Program-made: the position numbers and the translations under genes | Assembly: GCA_037954325.1 (NCBI GenBank) | Contig: JBBMNZ010000002.1 | Coordinates: forward strand, 10,044,679-10,108,678 | Origin: Fistularia commersonii | Taxonomy: Eukaryota; Chordata; Actinopteri; Syngnathiformes; Fistulariidae | Direction of reading: 5' to 3' | Length of the DNA stretch: 64,000 bases | In this document: positions 24,433-38,523 of the stretch, in pieces | How positions within the stretch are numbered: position 1 is the stretch's first letter | Layout of the letters: the number at the start of each line of letters is the position of its first letter | The notes under the pieces: generated by a model | The model's database searches: none | The model's input: only the letters and a program-made list of their open reading frames with translations | Told to the model about the DNA's origin: nothing

Positions 24433-25430
24433 CAGGCGCCGGGCAGGTGTGGGCATATTGATTACCCCCCATCTTGGTGCCTGCACGTTGGGGTTCAACC
24501 CGGTGGATAAGAGGGTAGCCTCCCTCCGCCTTCAGGTGGGGGAATGGGTTCTGACTGTTGTTTGTGGCTATGCGCCCAACAACAGTTCAGTTTACCCACT
24601 CTTCTTGGGGTCCCTAGAGGGGCTGCTAGAGAGCACTCCTACCGGTGATTCCTTCGTTATACTGGGAGACTTTAACGCTCTCATGGGCAACGACAGTGTG
24701 ACTTGGAAGGGCATGATTGGGAGGAACGCCCCCCCCCCCCCCCCCCCCCAATCTGAACCCGAGCGGTGTTCTGTTGTTGGACTTCTGTGTGCGCCACAAA
24801 TTGTCCATAACAAACACCATGTTCAGGCATAAAGGTGTCCATATGTGCACTTGGCACAAACACACCCTAGGCCACAGTTCTTTGATCGACCTTGTGGTCA
24901 TGTCGTTGGATGCGGCCGCATGCTCTGAACACTTGGGTGAAGAGAGGGGTGGAGCTTTCAACTGATCACCACCTGGTGGTGAGCTTGCTCCGGTTGTGGA
25001 GGAGGGTGTTGGTCAGACCTGGCAGACCCAAATGTAATGTGAGAGTCTGCTGGGAACATCTTGTAGACCCCCTGTCAGAAGGAGTTTCAGCTTCCACCTC
25101 CGGCAGAATTATAACCACGTCCCAAGGAAGGCAGGGACACTGAATCCAAATGGGCCATGTTCTGTGCTTCCATTGTCGAGGTGGCAGACAGGAGGGGGAT
25201 TGAGGGTGTGCTCCAACTACAGGGGGATTACACTCCACAGCCTCCCTGGTAAGGTGTATTCAGCGGTGCTTGAGAAGAGGGTCTGCCAGGTCGTTGAACC
25301 TGGGATCCGGGAGGAGCAGTGTGATTTTCGTCCAGGTTGTGGAACAGTGGACGAGCTCTATACCTTTGGCAGGGTCCTCGAGGGGACAATGGAGTTTGCC
25401 CAACCAGTCTACCAGTGTTTTGTGGACCTG
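24433..25430 (+). mobile_element. LINE fragment (family A), internally deleted
   Basis: The + strand encodes an AP-endonuclease-type segment (GILITPHLGACTLGFNPVD, GYAPNNSSVYPLF, ILGDFNALMGND, LIDLVVMS), then jumps at GGCAGAC (near 25183) to the reverse transcriptase (CSNYRGITLHSLPGKVYS, FRPGCGTVDELYTFGRVLEG, CFVDL). The part between them (roughly 0.9 kb in intact relatives, as I recall) is missing. A poly-C run at 24729-24749 breaks the frame. Clade not assigned. Confidence 0.85.
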
Positions 25431-25483
25431 GATTTTGGACATATTTTGGATTTTGGATTTTGGATTTTGGACCTGGACCTCTC
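25430..25483. repeat. (ATTTTGG)n filler at a LINE-LINE junction
   Basis: Tandem GGATTTT units between two LINE fragments of opposite orientation, bounded on each side by GGACCTGGA/CCTGGATT-like sequence. Confidence 0.8.
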
Positions 25484-27605
25484 TAGATTTTCCTCTACCT
25501 GTTTTCTGCTCTTACTACAGATCACAATGTCATCTCCAAACATCATAGTCCATGGAGATTCCTGTCTAACCTCATCTGTCAGCCTGTCCATCACCATTGC
25601 GAACAAGAAGGGGCTCAGAGCTGAACTCTGATGGAGTCCCACTTCCACTTTGAACTTCTCTGTTACCCCTACAGCACACCACACCACTGTCTCACAGCTA
25701 GCATACATGTCCTGCACTAGTTTAACATACTTCTCTGCCACTCCAGACTTCATCATACAATACCTGAGCTCCTCTCTTGGCACCCTGTAATATGGCTTTT
25801 CTAGGTCTACAAAAACAAAGTGCAGCTCCCTCAGTACTTCTCTGTACTTCTCTATTAGCATTCTCAACGCAAGTACCGCATCTGTAGTACTCTTTGTAGG
25901 CATGAAGCCGTACTGCTGTTCACAAATGCTGACCTCTGCTCTCAGTCTAGTTTCCACTACTCTTTCCCATAACTTCGTTGTATGGCTCATCAACTTTATC
26001 ATTCTTTTGTTGGCGCAATTCTGCACACCCCCCTTATTCTTAAAAATAGGCACCATAACACGTCGTCTCCATTCCTCTTGCATTTTCTCACTCTCTAAGA
26101 TCCTGTTGAATAAACGAGTCAGCAAGTCAACCGCTGCCTCTCCTAGACACTTCCACACCTCCACAGGTATATCATCAGTACCAACTGCTTTTCCACTCTT
26201 CATCCTCTTCAATGCCTTCCTCACTCAACTTTTACTAATTTGTGCTACTTTGTGGTCTAACATAGTCACCTCTTTTACCCTTGCCTCTCTTTCATTTTCC
26301 CCATTCATCAGCTCTTCAAAGTACTCTTTCCATCTTCTAATCACTCTTCTAGCATCTGTCAATACATTTCCCTCTCTATCCTTAATCACCCGGACCTGTT
26401 GTACATCCTTTGCATCATTATCTCTCTGTTTCGCCATCCTGTATGGATCATTCTCACCCTCCTTACAATCCAACCGAGTGTACAAATCATCGTACGCCCT
26501 TTGTTTTGCCTTTGCTACCTCTATCTTTATCTTACATTGCATCTCCATGTACTCCTGTCTGTTCTCTTCAGTCCGCTCAGTATCCCACTTCTTCTTTGCT
26601 AACAACTTTCTCTGTATATACTCCTGCACTTCCTCATTCGACCACCAAGCCTCCTTATCCACTTTCCTTCCAGATGACACACCAAGTACTCTTCTACTTG
26701 TCTACCTGATAACGCTAACTGTTGTTTTCCAATCATCTGGAAGCTCACCCTGACCACCCAGACCCTTTCTCAACTCCTCCCTGAAAACCTTACAACACTC
26801 CTCCCTTTTCAGCTTCCACCACTTTGTCCTCTGCTCTGCCTTTGTCCTCTTCATCTTCCTTGTCACCAGTGTCATCCTACAGACCACCATCCTATGCTGT
26901 CTGGCAACACTCTCCCCTAGAACTACTTTGCAGTCACTGATCTCTTTCAGGTTACCTCTTCTATACAAGATGTAGTCTACCTGCATGCTCCTATCTCCGC
27001 TCTTATAAGTTACCCTATGTTCCTGTTTTTTATGGAAAAAGGTATTCACTTCAGCCATTTCCATCCTTTTTGCAAAATCTACCACCATCTGTCCCTCTGC
27101 ATTCCTATCCTGAATACCAAATCTGCCCATCACTTCTTCATCCCCTCTATTGCCTTCACCAACATGTCCATTGAAGTCTGCACCAATCACCACTCTCATT
27201 TCTGGGAATATTCTACATCACTTCATCTAACTCATTCCAGAACTTCCCCTTCTCCTCAAATTCACATCCCACCTGCGGGGCATAGCCACTAACAACATTG
27301 AGCATCACACCTTCAATTTCCAGTTTCAGACTCATAAGTCTATCTGACATTCTTTTCACCTCCAGAACGTTTCTAAAAAACTCCTCCTTCAAGATAACTC
27401 CTATTCCATTTCTCTTCTTGTCAGTACCATAACAGTACAACTTAAAGCCTGCTCCTAAGCTTCTAGCCTTACTACCTTTCCACCTGGTCTCCAGGACACA
27501 AAGAATATCCACCTTCCTTCTCTGCATCATGTCGACCAACTCTCTACCTTTTCCTGTCATACTCCCGATATTCAAAGTCCCGACTCTCAGTATTATAGAG
27601 TAAGT
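25483..27605 (-). mobile_element. RTE-type LINE, minus strand, 3' truncated
   Basis: Reading from 27605 leftwards, the endonuclease shows GTLNIGSMTGKGRELVDMM, ETRWKG (catalytic Glu), GYAPQVG, ADFNGHVG, QVDYILYR and RQHRMVV. The reverse transcriptase shows [57 protein letters not shown] and FGDDIVI, with the Asp pair kept. The consensus NYRGIKLM is corrupted to NKRMIKLM, and AYDRV to PYYRV. Several frame breaks (near 27205, 26690 and 26225) and loss of the 3' end make it dead. Confidence 0.9.
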
Positions 27606-27715
27606 CACCAGTAAGATTTTGAGCAAAATTGTTTCTGAATTGTATAAAACGGTAAGTAGCAACTGCAGCTATAATGGATATAATGCAGCATATTTCTCAC
27701 CCGTGCAAGAATTAC

Positions 27716-27772
27716 TTTTTCAGAAACTGATAGTTTCTGAAAAAGTATCAGTTTCTTTTTCAGAAACTTCTC
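27716..27772. repeat. Short palindromic cluster of AGAAACT/AGTTTCT
   Basis: TTTTTCAGAAACTGA, then TTTCTGAAAAAG, ATCAGTTTCTTTTTC and AGAAACT follow in succession, so several hairpins are possible. Function unknown. Confidence 0.6.
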
Positions 27773-28191
27773 ATGAACTATCTGTTGATAAGCTATTAAG
27801 GGAACCAATTTACAAAACATTATCTGCTCCTGCAGTTTTTTAAATATTTCCATAACAATTTACAAAAATATTTACATATCAAGTTTAAAATTCAGATTCA
27901 AATCAGTCAGCTTTACCAATTTTAACAAAAGGTTTCAGAAGTTTAACAGCTTCAGCTCCAGAGTGAGAATACCTTCAGATGTGTGAAAATGTTGCTGCTG
28001 CTCGATGCCTGCAAATTATTGCACACAAACCTGAGTCAGCTTATCACAAAAGACACAAGTGTTAGCAACTTTGTAACGAGCTGGTAATTTAGTCAGCATG
28101 GCAATTGAAAGACATGGATAAATGCCATGTTAAGTACAAAAATCATACACCTGATTTGCTCTGGTTCAACATATAATGTTAACATCTAGGA

Positions 28192-28598
<407 letters not shown>

Positions 28599-29109
28599 AT
28601 CTAGAGCAAATCAAACAAAGATTTGTCTTCAAGTTAAAGTTTTTTTTGAAACGTTTACAAAGCTGCAGCTTAGAAGTGGTTCCTAGAGACTTTAAATTCT
28701 TGTGTTAAATGTGATATGACTTTTTTCATTTCTTATATCAACTATAAGAATATCAATCTTTGTGTGATGTCCAAAGTGGTGGAGTTGATGAATGTATTGA
28801 GAGGCATATATATCCTACTGATTTGTAGTTTTAAAGAAAAGTCTAACTAAAAGTGGAACGTGCCATAGGCCAAGCTTGGCCAGATACTTATCCACACAGC
28901 TACAGCATTTTTTTGAGGTAATCTTCTTCTTCGATCTAACTCCAACAGTATCTCCTATCTGTAAAGTATGGGGGTGGCGTGGATTTGGGGGTATCTTGGA
29001 ATCAAAACATTCTCAAGCTCTTTGAACAACAGAACCCCTAACTGCTCCTAGGTCCCCACTAAGTGGCTGCTCACTGCTCATGGATCATCCATGGGTTAAA
29101 TGCATAGAA

Positions 29110-29420
29110 CAACACAGCAGTTAGCATTCTGGCCTCACAGCAAGAGGACCTTGGCCCTAATCTCACAGGGGCCTTTCTGTGCGGAATTTGCATGGTCTCC
29201 CTATGTCTACATGGGTTTTTAGGTTTCCTCCCACAGTCCAGAAAGCATAAGGTAAATTGGAAAAATTGTCCAGATACGTGTATTAGACATATTGTGTTTT
29301 TTTTGTGTGTCTATATGTGGCCCTGCGATAGACTGATGACAGGTCTAGGGGGTACCCCGCTTCTTGCCCAGTGTCAGCTGTGATAGACTCCCGCCTCCAG
29401 CATCCCTGTGAACTTAAGTG
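29110..29420 (+). mobile_element. tRNA-SINE-like teleost repeat
   Basis: Matches the teleost repeat whose start reads like a tRNA promoter (GCAGTTAGCATTCTGGCCTCACAGCAAGAGG), then GGAATTTGCATGGTC, CCTCCCACAGTCCAGA, TGTGGCCCTGCGATAGACTG and TACCCCGC. No coding capacity. A relative is split at 59470-59629 / 61369-61440. Confidence 0.7.
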
Positions 29421-31559
29421 CAGAAACCGCAGTAATAATGTAAAAAAGTACAGCACAGGGAAGTATTAAAATGCAGTTGTCCTTAGTGATGGCTTGTTGC
29501 TGAGGTCTTGTATAGGTCACTGGAGCCCCGTCAGTATTCCCAAGGCCAGTCCCCTTGCCATGTGACATCACATGCTTTCATGTGATACGCTGATCTGCTA
29601 CGAATCTGGAAACCTTCCATTTGAAATTCCAATTTAATGGAATTTGTACTGCAGAACAGAAAATTCAGTCAGCAGTCGTGTGAGGAGGTATGCGGATACT
29701 GCCAGCACAGCTACAGAGAAGCTTGGAGCATACACAACATGATTGGAAGGAAATGGTTTGGCCTAAAAACAATTGGTAAGACAGTGATAACTTCAATCCA
29801 TATATGTTAGGGAGACAGAAGCAAGCTGTGTTAAATTTATATTGTGAAGGAAGTCTTTGTCAGGAATGGCAAGAGATGTCGCTATGTTTTGAATTCATGT
29901 AATTCTGATAGTCCTGGAGAGTGTATAGGTCTTGAACACTGAATGGAGGGATGTGGTACATGTGTGGATACACTTTTGAGGCAACAACTTACTTGGAGTT
30001 ACCTTTGGAGGGATAGGTTTCTTTAAAGGTATGAGCTCACTTGATGGAGGTCCTGTTACCTTACTTTACCCTCAAGCTACACAACATAGAGAGCAACACA
30101 ACAAGACCTATATCAGGCTGACCTTGTTTGAAAAAATGCCTATGATTTATACTGCATTGTGCAGCACGTTTTGAATATTTGAGGCACTGACGATTTCTTG
30201 AATCTTCTGCATGTTGGTTTTCGTTTATTTCCATAGCTCTCAGGATTATGCAGGACTATCACTAAACTGAAAGTCATATTTTCTGTTCTACTGTACCTAA
30301 AAGTAAAACTGTATTTAAAATGTTGTTTTATCCCTATTTGCTTTTCCCACTCTGAAATTATCCATGCAAGTGTCACTGTAGAGACGCTGAGAAAATGAAA
30401 ACATTTCATCTTGATTATCATTGTTTTTGCTCAGACACACTGAATTCATTGACAGGCATTGAATGCCCAATATGACCATTAAATCAGAAATATGGTTCTA
30501 GTCACCAATTATATAACCCCCGACATGTATCTTCAAGGATATAATTTATCCTTTTTGAACCCAGTTTCACAATTCTGCCTTCTATTTACTATAGTAGAAA
30601 ATGGTATTACCTTTGAATTTAATTCCTTTTCCCTGGTGCTATCTGCAACTCATTGTGACCCTGTCACCCTGAGGAGCAGAGGCCATTTGGTTTAGGCTCC
30701 TTATATCCATTATCATATTGTTTTTCTGCCACTAGCTTCTTACCATAGGCAAGAATTGAAAAATATATAAATATGTTTTTTTTTGTTGTTATTGTTTGCT
30801 TGTTAATTTTTGGACTGCATAACTTTCTGGATCTGTCTTCTTTCTAGTTACCTGCAATAACTGCATTACTGCTAACTGCTGTACATCTGTCTTATGCAGG
30901 TGGAAGTAAAAGGCAAGAGCTCACTCACAGCATGCTGTCAAACAGTGGTAGCTGTTTCAAAGTGTCTCAGTGCTTGTTAAAGGTCACAATCTAGTACAGA
31001 TTCCACAACTGCATAATTTACAAGAAGCAGATCCTAACATTCTTCAAACAAGATGCACCCCTTAGCTGCATCTTATTGCTCATGTGAGCTTTGAAATCAA
31101 ACTCTCCGTTTTCATTCAGGACTCCACACAAAGGTTTTCAATACACACAATTTGCTTTAGAGACAAAAAACAAGGACCATATCATCAAAGCTAAATATAA
31201 AATATAGTGAATATAAACAGGTTGATTTGGATGATGCAGGTCCAATTCTGTGGAATAGAAATAGAGATTATAATTTTGCAAAAACTAAAATGTTGCTTCA
31301 GTTACACAAGGCTTTTGCTCTCTGTCATTGACTTAGATTTTGGTAAACATGACAACTTCAGGTTTTGCTATTTTAATATCAGAAAACTCAAAACACAGAG
31401 TGTGATTATTTATCCAATGTTTATGTTACAGACCCTCCACTTTTGAAATCTGTTAATTATGCTGGAGTAATCAACAATAAATCAATGTTCCACTGAAATA
31501 TTATTTAAGAAACATTGTCACTAGTATATGTCATACACATCTAAAGTCTACTGCTACTT
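29421..31559. other. lyst: lyst intron 2, unassigned stretch
   Basis: AT-rich DNA with short open frames that show no splice structure or recognisable domains. No repeat identified. Confidence 0.5.
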
Positions 31560-31830
31560 AATTTGCACTCCAATTGCATTCATCCTTGCACCTGTACTTT
31601 GTCAGTTGCACATCAAGCTGCACTCAAACATCTGTACACTACTCACTGTTCTATTGGAAAGTTCATATTCATATCTATAATCATATTTATGACAATTTTT
31701 ACACTCTTCTTCCAGAACATATCCCAATGCACTGCAGACAGCAAAGTAGGAATTTCACTGTAAAAGGAAACATGTTTCTAACATGTCACAAACATGTCAC
31801 TATTAATGAACGTTTTGAATCTTGAATAAG
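31560..31830 (+). mobile_element. LINE 3'-end relic (family C)
   Basis: Contains CTGCACTCAAACATC, ATCCCAATGCACTGCAGACA, GGAATTTCACTGTAAAAGG and a TTTTGAATCTTGAATAA end. This resembles the 3' UTR ends of fish LINEs and matches the reverse complement of 63380-63440. Confidence 0.6.
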
Positions 31831-32596
31831 AGATATAGGACTCAATAGACAATATACCCTCGCAGCCACACCTTTTTTAATCCAGCTGCAGTTGTTTCTC
31901 CTTGGCCTGAGATGATGGATAACAGTTTTTTGAGCTACAACTTAACTTTGAACTGACGTTACAGCTTTGCAACAACTGCCATTTTGTGGTCTTGTGTCCC
32001 AAAGGGTGATTGTTTTTCTTTCTAACTTGGCTGTAATATACAATGTTTCCTCTTAAAGTTTGTTGTTTAGACACAGAGGTGCTAACGAACTGTGACGGTT
32101 CATGATTGACTTTTTCAAAAGTACAGATCAGTGATCCCTCTTGTGGACTCTCGTTACCTTTTTCTAGCTTTTACTTCTTTCTTTGTATTTTCAGTTCATT
32201 TGTTACTTTTCATTTCAGATGTGACTTTAACCCTCAGAGACAAACCTTTAGTTCCGTATCAGCCAGTTCATTACTAATATTTGCATCCTCATAACACTCA
32301 CCATTCATCCATTAGCTCTGGCTGGCTTTGTTGCATCACCAAAACAAGGATTTTTCCCATGTTACCATCTGTTCATTTTGTCGCAGTTGCTTTATGCATT
32401 CCAATATAATTATTTAAAAACTTTGACTTTAATGACTATGATATTTTCATTCCTCATATTTGTAAAATTTATTGTTGTTCTTTGTGTTTTGTTCTTTTTA
32501 TTAGATGTTCTAATACAGAGTCCTGCCTCACATTTAAGCATGGATATAGATATGATTGTCTCCCAGCATTATAATGATCTTCCTCTTCTGTTTCAG

Positions 32597-32795
32597 CTCA
32601 GACATGAGTGGAGCCAGTAACACACTGGCAAGAGAGTTCCTGACTGATGTGCATCAACTGTGCAGTGCAGTGGCTCAGAGAGCAGAGTCAAGGGAGGAGG
32701 ATGAGGAAGAAAGTCACATGGTTGCCCTCGGAGAGTACTTAGTCAGGGGACGGGGCTTCCTGTTGCTCAGCACACTGGATTCCATCATTGACCAT
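32597..32795 (+). CDS. lyst: lyst exon 3: usual start codon, residues 1-64
   Basis: Acceptor CTGTTTCAG at 32596. The seven bases CTCAGAC precede ATG 32604 and are in frame with the upstream candidate exons. Encodes [20 protein letters not shown] to [12 protein letters not shown]; the [10 protein letters not shown] acidic patch is conserved. The donor GTGAGG is in phase 0. Confidence 0.93.
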
Positions 32796-35700
32796 GTGAG
32801 GATGATCAGTGCCAAAAAAATACTTAATGATAAAATTGTCTCCACCTTCTCATTAAGCTTTTAGAGTCTAAACTGAAGTTTTAGCAATTAATGTAGAAGT
32901 AGTAGCTGAATTTGGAAATATACATAATGATCTTTCAGATGCACATTCACACTTTTTTATTTTTTTTTATTTTAAGCTGTTCAATATGAGCTTAGCAAGA
33001 TTAACCTACAAGTGAGCCTTCATGGGTCAGGGCATACAAATGTATTTTAGTACGATGGTCAATATAGAAAACAACAAAATAACAGTTTAAAGCTGAAAAA
33101 AGAAAGTGGAATTTTTGTAATGACTGTTTTAAGTCAGATCTGAAACCAACATGGGGGATTATTACTATTGATTCAAGTATAGAAGGAACTGCCAAAGCAA
33201 AAAAGAAGCAAACAGATGGACAAACAAAATGAAATACATTTTTTCATGTTGTCTGTAGAGGTTCTCAGTCATCCAGGTCATGGTGAATTCTTGTCAAAAT
33301 CTTCTTGTCGTGGCAACTGACACTTGAACACATTTCACTCCTCATCCGGGAGGCTTCCTTAGTTCTTGTGAACTAAAGATGAGGGGTGAAATATCTTCAA
33401 GTGAAAAAATGCAAGTCCAGTTGCAATGACAAGAAGGTTTTGACAACTTTGAATATTTAAATGTCTCAGTTTGACAGTGTCAGTGTGGTAGGATTTTATT
33501 GTACTGAAGGCAGGTGTCTGAGAATCAGTGAGGCATGTTGAGAAGAGCTTGTAACCTTGCTGAGAAGTTGCAATTGCAGACTTATTCCCAACGGCTCTTT
33601 GCCACTGCTTTTACCTTTTTCATTACTCCCTATAAATTACTATAAATCCAAAAGATCCGGTCTCAAAACAGGGTGGGAATGATTGTTATATTGGTGCTAA
33701 CCTTGAACCCCCAAAAACAGCACATTTTGTAGGACTAATAAAAACAAATTTTCCTGGTTTCTTGGTTTCAGTGTGAAGCAGCAAAAGAAATAATTGTGTG
33801 GTTTCAGCTTGTACAGTATCTTATCTAAATATATTTCTACTGATACCCTTCTCATTCACTCAGTTCTGTAAGTTCATTCAACAAGTCACAGCCAGTCACT
33901 CTGCTACTTATTCAGTTATACAAACTTAAGTAACATTTATTCTACTTAGAATATTCCTAATTGAAAGAATTTTTTCGCTTACGATAATGGGCTTACAGTG
34001 ACCAATGCATAATAAACACCTACGTGATTGCTTAGTTTGTCTTTGCTTGTAACTTTGTGCAAGACTTGCTTTTAATTCATTAGACTTTTTTCGTAGGTTG
34101 CGATAAAGGAATTTAAAACTGAATCGAATAAAATTTGGTGCATTTAAAAAAACACCAATGACAGACATACAATGGATTAAACTGTTTGAATAAATACTGT
34201 AATTTTCAGTCTGAGTTGGTTATTTTATGTTCAGATGTGAAGGAGTTGGTTGATTGTTTTTAATTAACACATGAAGGACTTGGTTCTCTCTGCTGTGAGG
34301 AATGCCCTGGATAGACATGAGATCCCCGAGGTCTCGGAAGTTAAGACTGTCACGTAGCTGCTACATTGCTCCCCAACACAGTTGCACAGCAGCCTTGCTA
34401 ACTACATCAATAAATTACTAATTAGCTAACATACATACAAACAAACTATTAAAAGGGATTGCTGTACTTACATTTATTTTGTATAAGTGCTCAGTTTTTT
34501 TTACAAAGTGGATGTTGACAGTTGTTCTAGCAAAGCAGTAGGAGGAGCATCACAACATGATGTCAGTACGTGGGCAAAGAGAGAGGACATGGGAGGATTT
34601 CTAGGTAACCCCAGTGTGTTTTGTTGCACTCTCAGGAGTTGACCTGCCGGGAAGAGCTGCTCACTTTGCTACTGTCTCTCCTTCCACTGGTCTGGAAGAT
34701 TCCTGTACAGGAGGAAAAAGCCCCAGGTTAGTACTGTTGTAAAATTTTAGACCGCAACTTCATGTTGATATATATTGAAACTGTTCTGGTATGATACTTC
34801 TGAAGCTTTAACTACTGACAACAATTTATGTTTTATTACTATGAAATTGTGTTTGTTGTACAAATTGTATTGTTATTTGTGCTGTCAGGAAGCTTTTCAT
34901 GAAATTTTCCTTTGTCTTTTATATATTAGTGTCATCTTGTGTAATCATAATGGGTTAAATAGTTTTCATCATTAGGTTTTGTGGTAGTACATTTAACTAA
35001 TGGAATGTGTAACTTTTTATACAGTGTGTGATACACCTACTAAAATGCGTATTCCAATTTTATATGTTCTATTGAATACCCTAAAACCTGGCCATCTTGC
35101 ATAGTAAAGGCAGGAATTCACTTTTGACAATAAGCTCACATTAAGATGTTACACAGTCACAGAGTCAATTTCAGCTGGTTTCAGAGGCCCGTGACCTTAG
35201 GATGACATTGGCATTTAGTACTCGACTGATGACTATAACATGGATGCTAGAGATTTTTTACCTTAATTAATTCTTACCCACTGAATATGTTTTAACAAGC
35301 AGGGAATGGTTGCTGACATACACTTAAGCTGTTTGCTTCGTTTGTTAATACACTGTGAAAACATCTTCATTTGACAATTATTTAGGCCTTAAATGACAAG
35401 TATTGGAAATTAACTCTATAGGCAAAAACAATATCTTTTTTGGGAAAATCACAGGTTCACTTTTTATATGAAAGTTCATATAAGACTATCATTTTAATCA
35501 GAATTTGGGTTGACCTTTTTGTTCCAAAGCAGATATAGCAATACTGAATAAAGGAATTCTGATAGTTGACTCCCCGCAATACCACTCCGTTAAAATCTTA
35601 ATACACTTTTTTTGTATGCCAATAGATTTCATCCTGCCTTCTCTACTTGAGGTTTTCCTCAGCCGGGAGGTAAAGGCTGTGCCTCTCAGGACAGGACACA

Positions 35701-38445
35701 AGACCAGTATAGATGAACAGGAATCCGGAAAGCGGCCACGTGTTGGCAGTGGCAGCTGGAAGTCAAGGAGGTCACGTAGGACAGCCCAGAGATACTCTGT
35801 AAAAGATGCTCGCAGGTCCCAGGTTTCTACCTCAGATTCAGAAGCCAACTCTGAAGACAAAGTTGTCCAAGGCTCTAGTGGTTCAAAGAGCCGAGGGACA
35901 CATGGCTCAACCATCCGGGTAAGCTGTCAACATCATCGTTCAGAAACCTCACAGTTAACATCAAGAACCAGCACCACCAAAACAGAAACCATGAGTGCAC
36001 TGTCCCCCCACTCCAGACCACCTGGATCCCAAGCAACAGACACTGAAACACTCACAGACCCGGCTGCAATATCAATTTTTAACCGCATGGAAAACTCCCC
36101 GTTTGATCTCTGCCATGTGTTACTTTCCTTACTGGAGAAGGTCTGTAAGTTTGATATGAGCATCAACCACAACCCTGGCCTGGCGGTCAGTGTTGTACCA
36201 ACACTCACTGAGATCTTGACAGAATTTGGAGATTGTTGTGGTCCAGGAAGTGGAGCTGAAACAGGGGCAGAAGAGCTTGCTGGAGGCTGGACAGAAGAGC
36301 CGATTGCCCTGGTCCAGAGGATGCTTTTACGCACAATTTTGCACCTGATGTCAGTAGATGTTAGCCAGAGTGAAACCCTTCCAGACAGTTTGAGACGTAG
36401 TCTCACTGACCTGCTGCGAGCCACCCTCAAAATCCAAAGCTGCTTGGACAGGCAGACAAACCCCTTTGCTCCTCGGCCCAAAAAGACACTGCAGGAGGTC
36501 CAGGATGACTTCTCTTTCTCCCGTTTTCGTCACAGGGCACTACTACTACCAGAACTTCTGGAGGGGGTGCTACAAGTGTTACTAGGCTGCCTGCAAGCTT
36601 CCACATCCAACCCCTTTTTCTTTAGCCAAGCACTAGAGCTCATCCATGAATTTGTCCAACATCGTGGCCTTGAGCTGTTTGAGGCTACAGTACTGCGTTT
36701 AGAGGAACTTGGCAAGGTCAGAGATTCAGAAGTAGGAGATGAGGCTTCAGAGAGGCTACGGGGTCTAATTTCAGGGGTCTTCAAAATAATCAATGCTGTC
36801 AAGAAGGCAAAGTCAGAACAACTTCATCAGTCAGTATGTGCCCGGCGCCGTCATCGTCGTTGTGAATATTCCCACTTCCTGCATCATCACAGAGATTTAT
36901 CTGGATTGCCTGTCTCTGCTTTCAAGCTGGCTGCTAGACGTAATCCTTTTGAAGAGGACAGCGAAGACAACAAAGGGATAGAGGGTGATGCAGTACGCTA
37001 TCCTGAACGTTGCTGCTGTCTCGCTGCTTTTGCTCATCAGTGTCTGCGGCTCTTGTGGCGTCTCTCCCCCAGTGGACCAGCTGCGCTACAAGTACTGGCA
37101 GGAGTGCAAGCAGTTGGAATCTGCTGTTGTATGGATCCACGTTCAGTTGTAGGACCACTGCTGCATGCTTTCAAAACACCAGGTCTGCGTAGCTACCAGT
37201 CACAAGTTCTCAGTGTTCTTACCAGACTAATCTTAGACCAACTAGGTGGTGGGCAGCCCTCAGAGAAAGTAAAGCTTGCTTCCTGTAACATCTGCACTCT
37301 GGACCACAGCCAGTTGCAAGGCCTGGAGGAGACACTGCAACACGGGGAACCTTCAGTTATTTCTACCAGTCCATGCTATCGCTCCCAGGGTATCCTGCCA
37401 AGCGGAGGAGGAGCTGAGGACATGCTATGGAAATGGGATGCCCTCGAAACATACCAGGAACTTGTGTTTGGTGAGGATTGGCAGCTTAGCCAGCAGATAG
37501 CTGGCCATGTATGCCACTTGACTTTGCGGGGCAATGCCATTGTACAGTGGCAGCTCTACACACACATCTTTAACCCTGTGCTGCAGCGAGGGGTTGAGCT
37601 GGCCCACCATGCCCAACAGCTTGGGGTTTCAACAGTTTGCACTCAGGCTTGCAACTATCATACACAATGTCTACCTGTGGAAGTACTCCTCATATACCTA
37701 CAAACGTTACCAGCCCTCCTAAAATCAAGGTGAGCAGTTTTTCATTTTTTAAAAACATTTTCTTCAGTCCCTTATATTATTTTCTGTTTTCCCCGAGTTG
37801 AGTCAGTTTCTCTGTGTTCTCCCTGCTCACAGTTTAATCTTTAGTCTTGATGAAAATATGTCTCAGAATGTCGTGGGGGTACTAACGGATGCAAAGGAAA
37901 TGTACTGAACATTGAATAATTTAATTTCACAGGTAACTCCCAATTAATATGAGACAGATCCAATAATCAAATTAAAAATAAAATCAAACATCAACCCATA
38001 CAATGAAAGAATGTCTTAGACCCTTGTGGCATTGCTTGTTTGACATTCTATCTATCTGTAGATCATTGCTAATTGATGGCAGTCAATAATTTATCAGGTG
38101 TTTCAGAAACCAAGTGAGACCAGATATACTGTTTGTGGTTTTTGTTGCTTTGAATTTACTCCATCTGGCAAAAAGAGGAGCTTCTGAATACACTGAATAT
38201 ATTGACCAACGATATTTGTTTAACCCAGTAACCAGACTGTGGAATATTCCTCAATCAACATTATTGAGTTTCCAGCCTTTTACCATAACCATAAACATGA
38301 GCCAGTGGCCAATTGGCAGTTAATGAAAAATGTCTCATCTTTTCTCCGCTGTTTTGACAGTCAGTCAGTACTCCTTTGATTTGACTTTTCCGTTTAACCT
38401 GTTGAAACCACTGCCTCTGGAAACATCCACCCATCCATCCATCCA

Positions 38446-38523
<78 letters not shown>

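Noticed and set aside
24717..24863. Proline- and glycine-rich open frames
   Set aside because: Caused by the poly-C run at 24729-24749 in a LINE fragment.
25902..26753. 283-codon open frame on the + strand
   Set aside because: Antisense shadow of the RTE LINE reverse transcriptase; no recognised domain in this direction.
35498..36802. Minus-strand open frames opposite lyst exon 5
   Set aside because: Shadows of a conserved + strand coding exon; no independent support.
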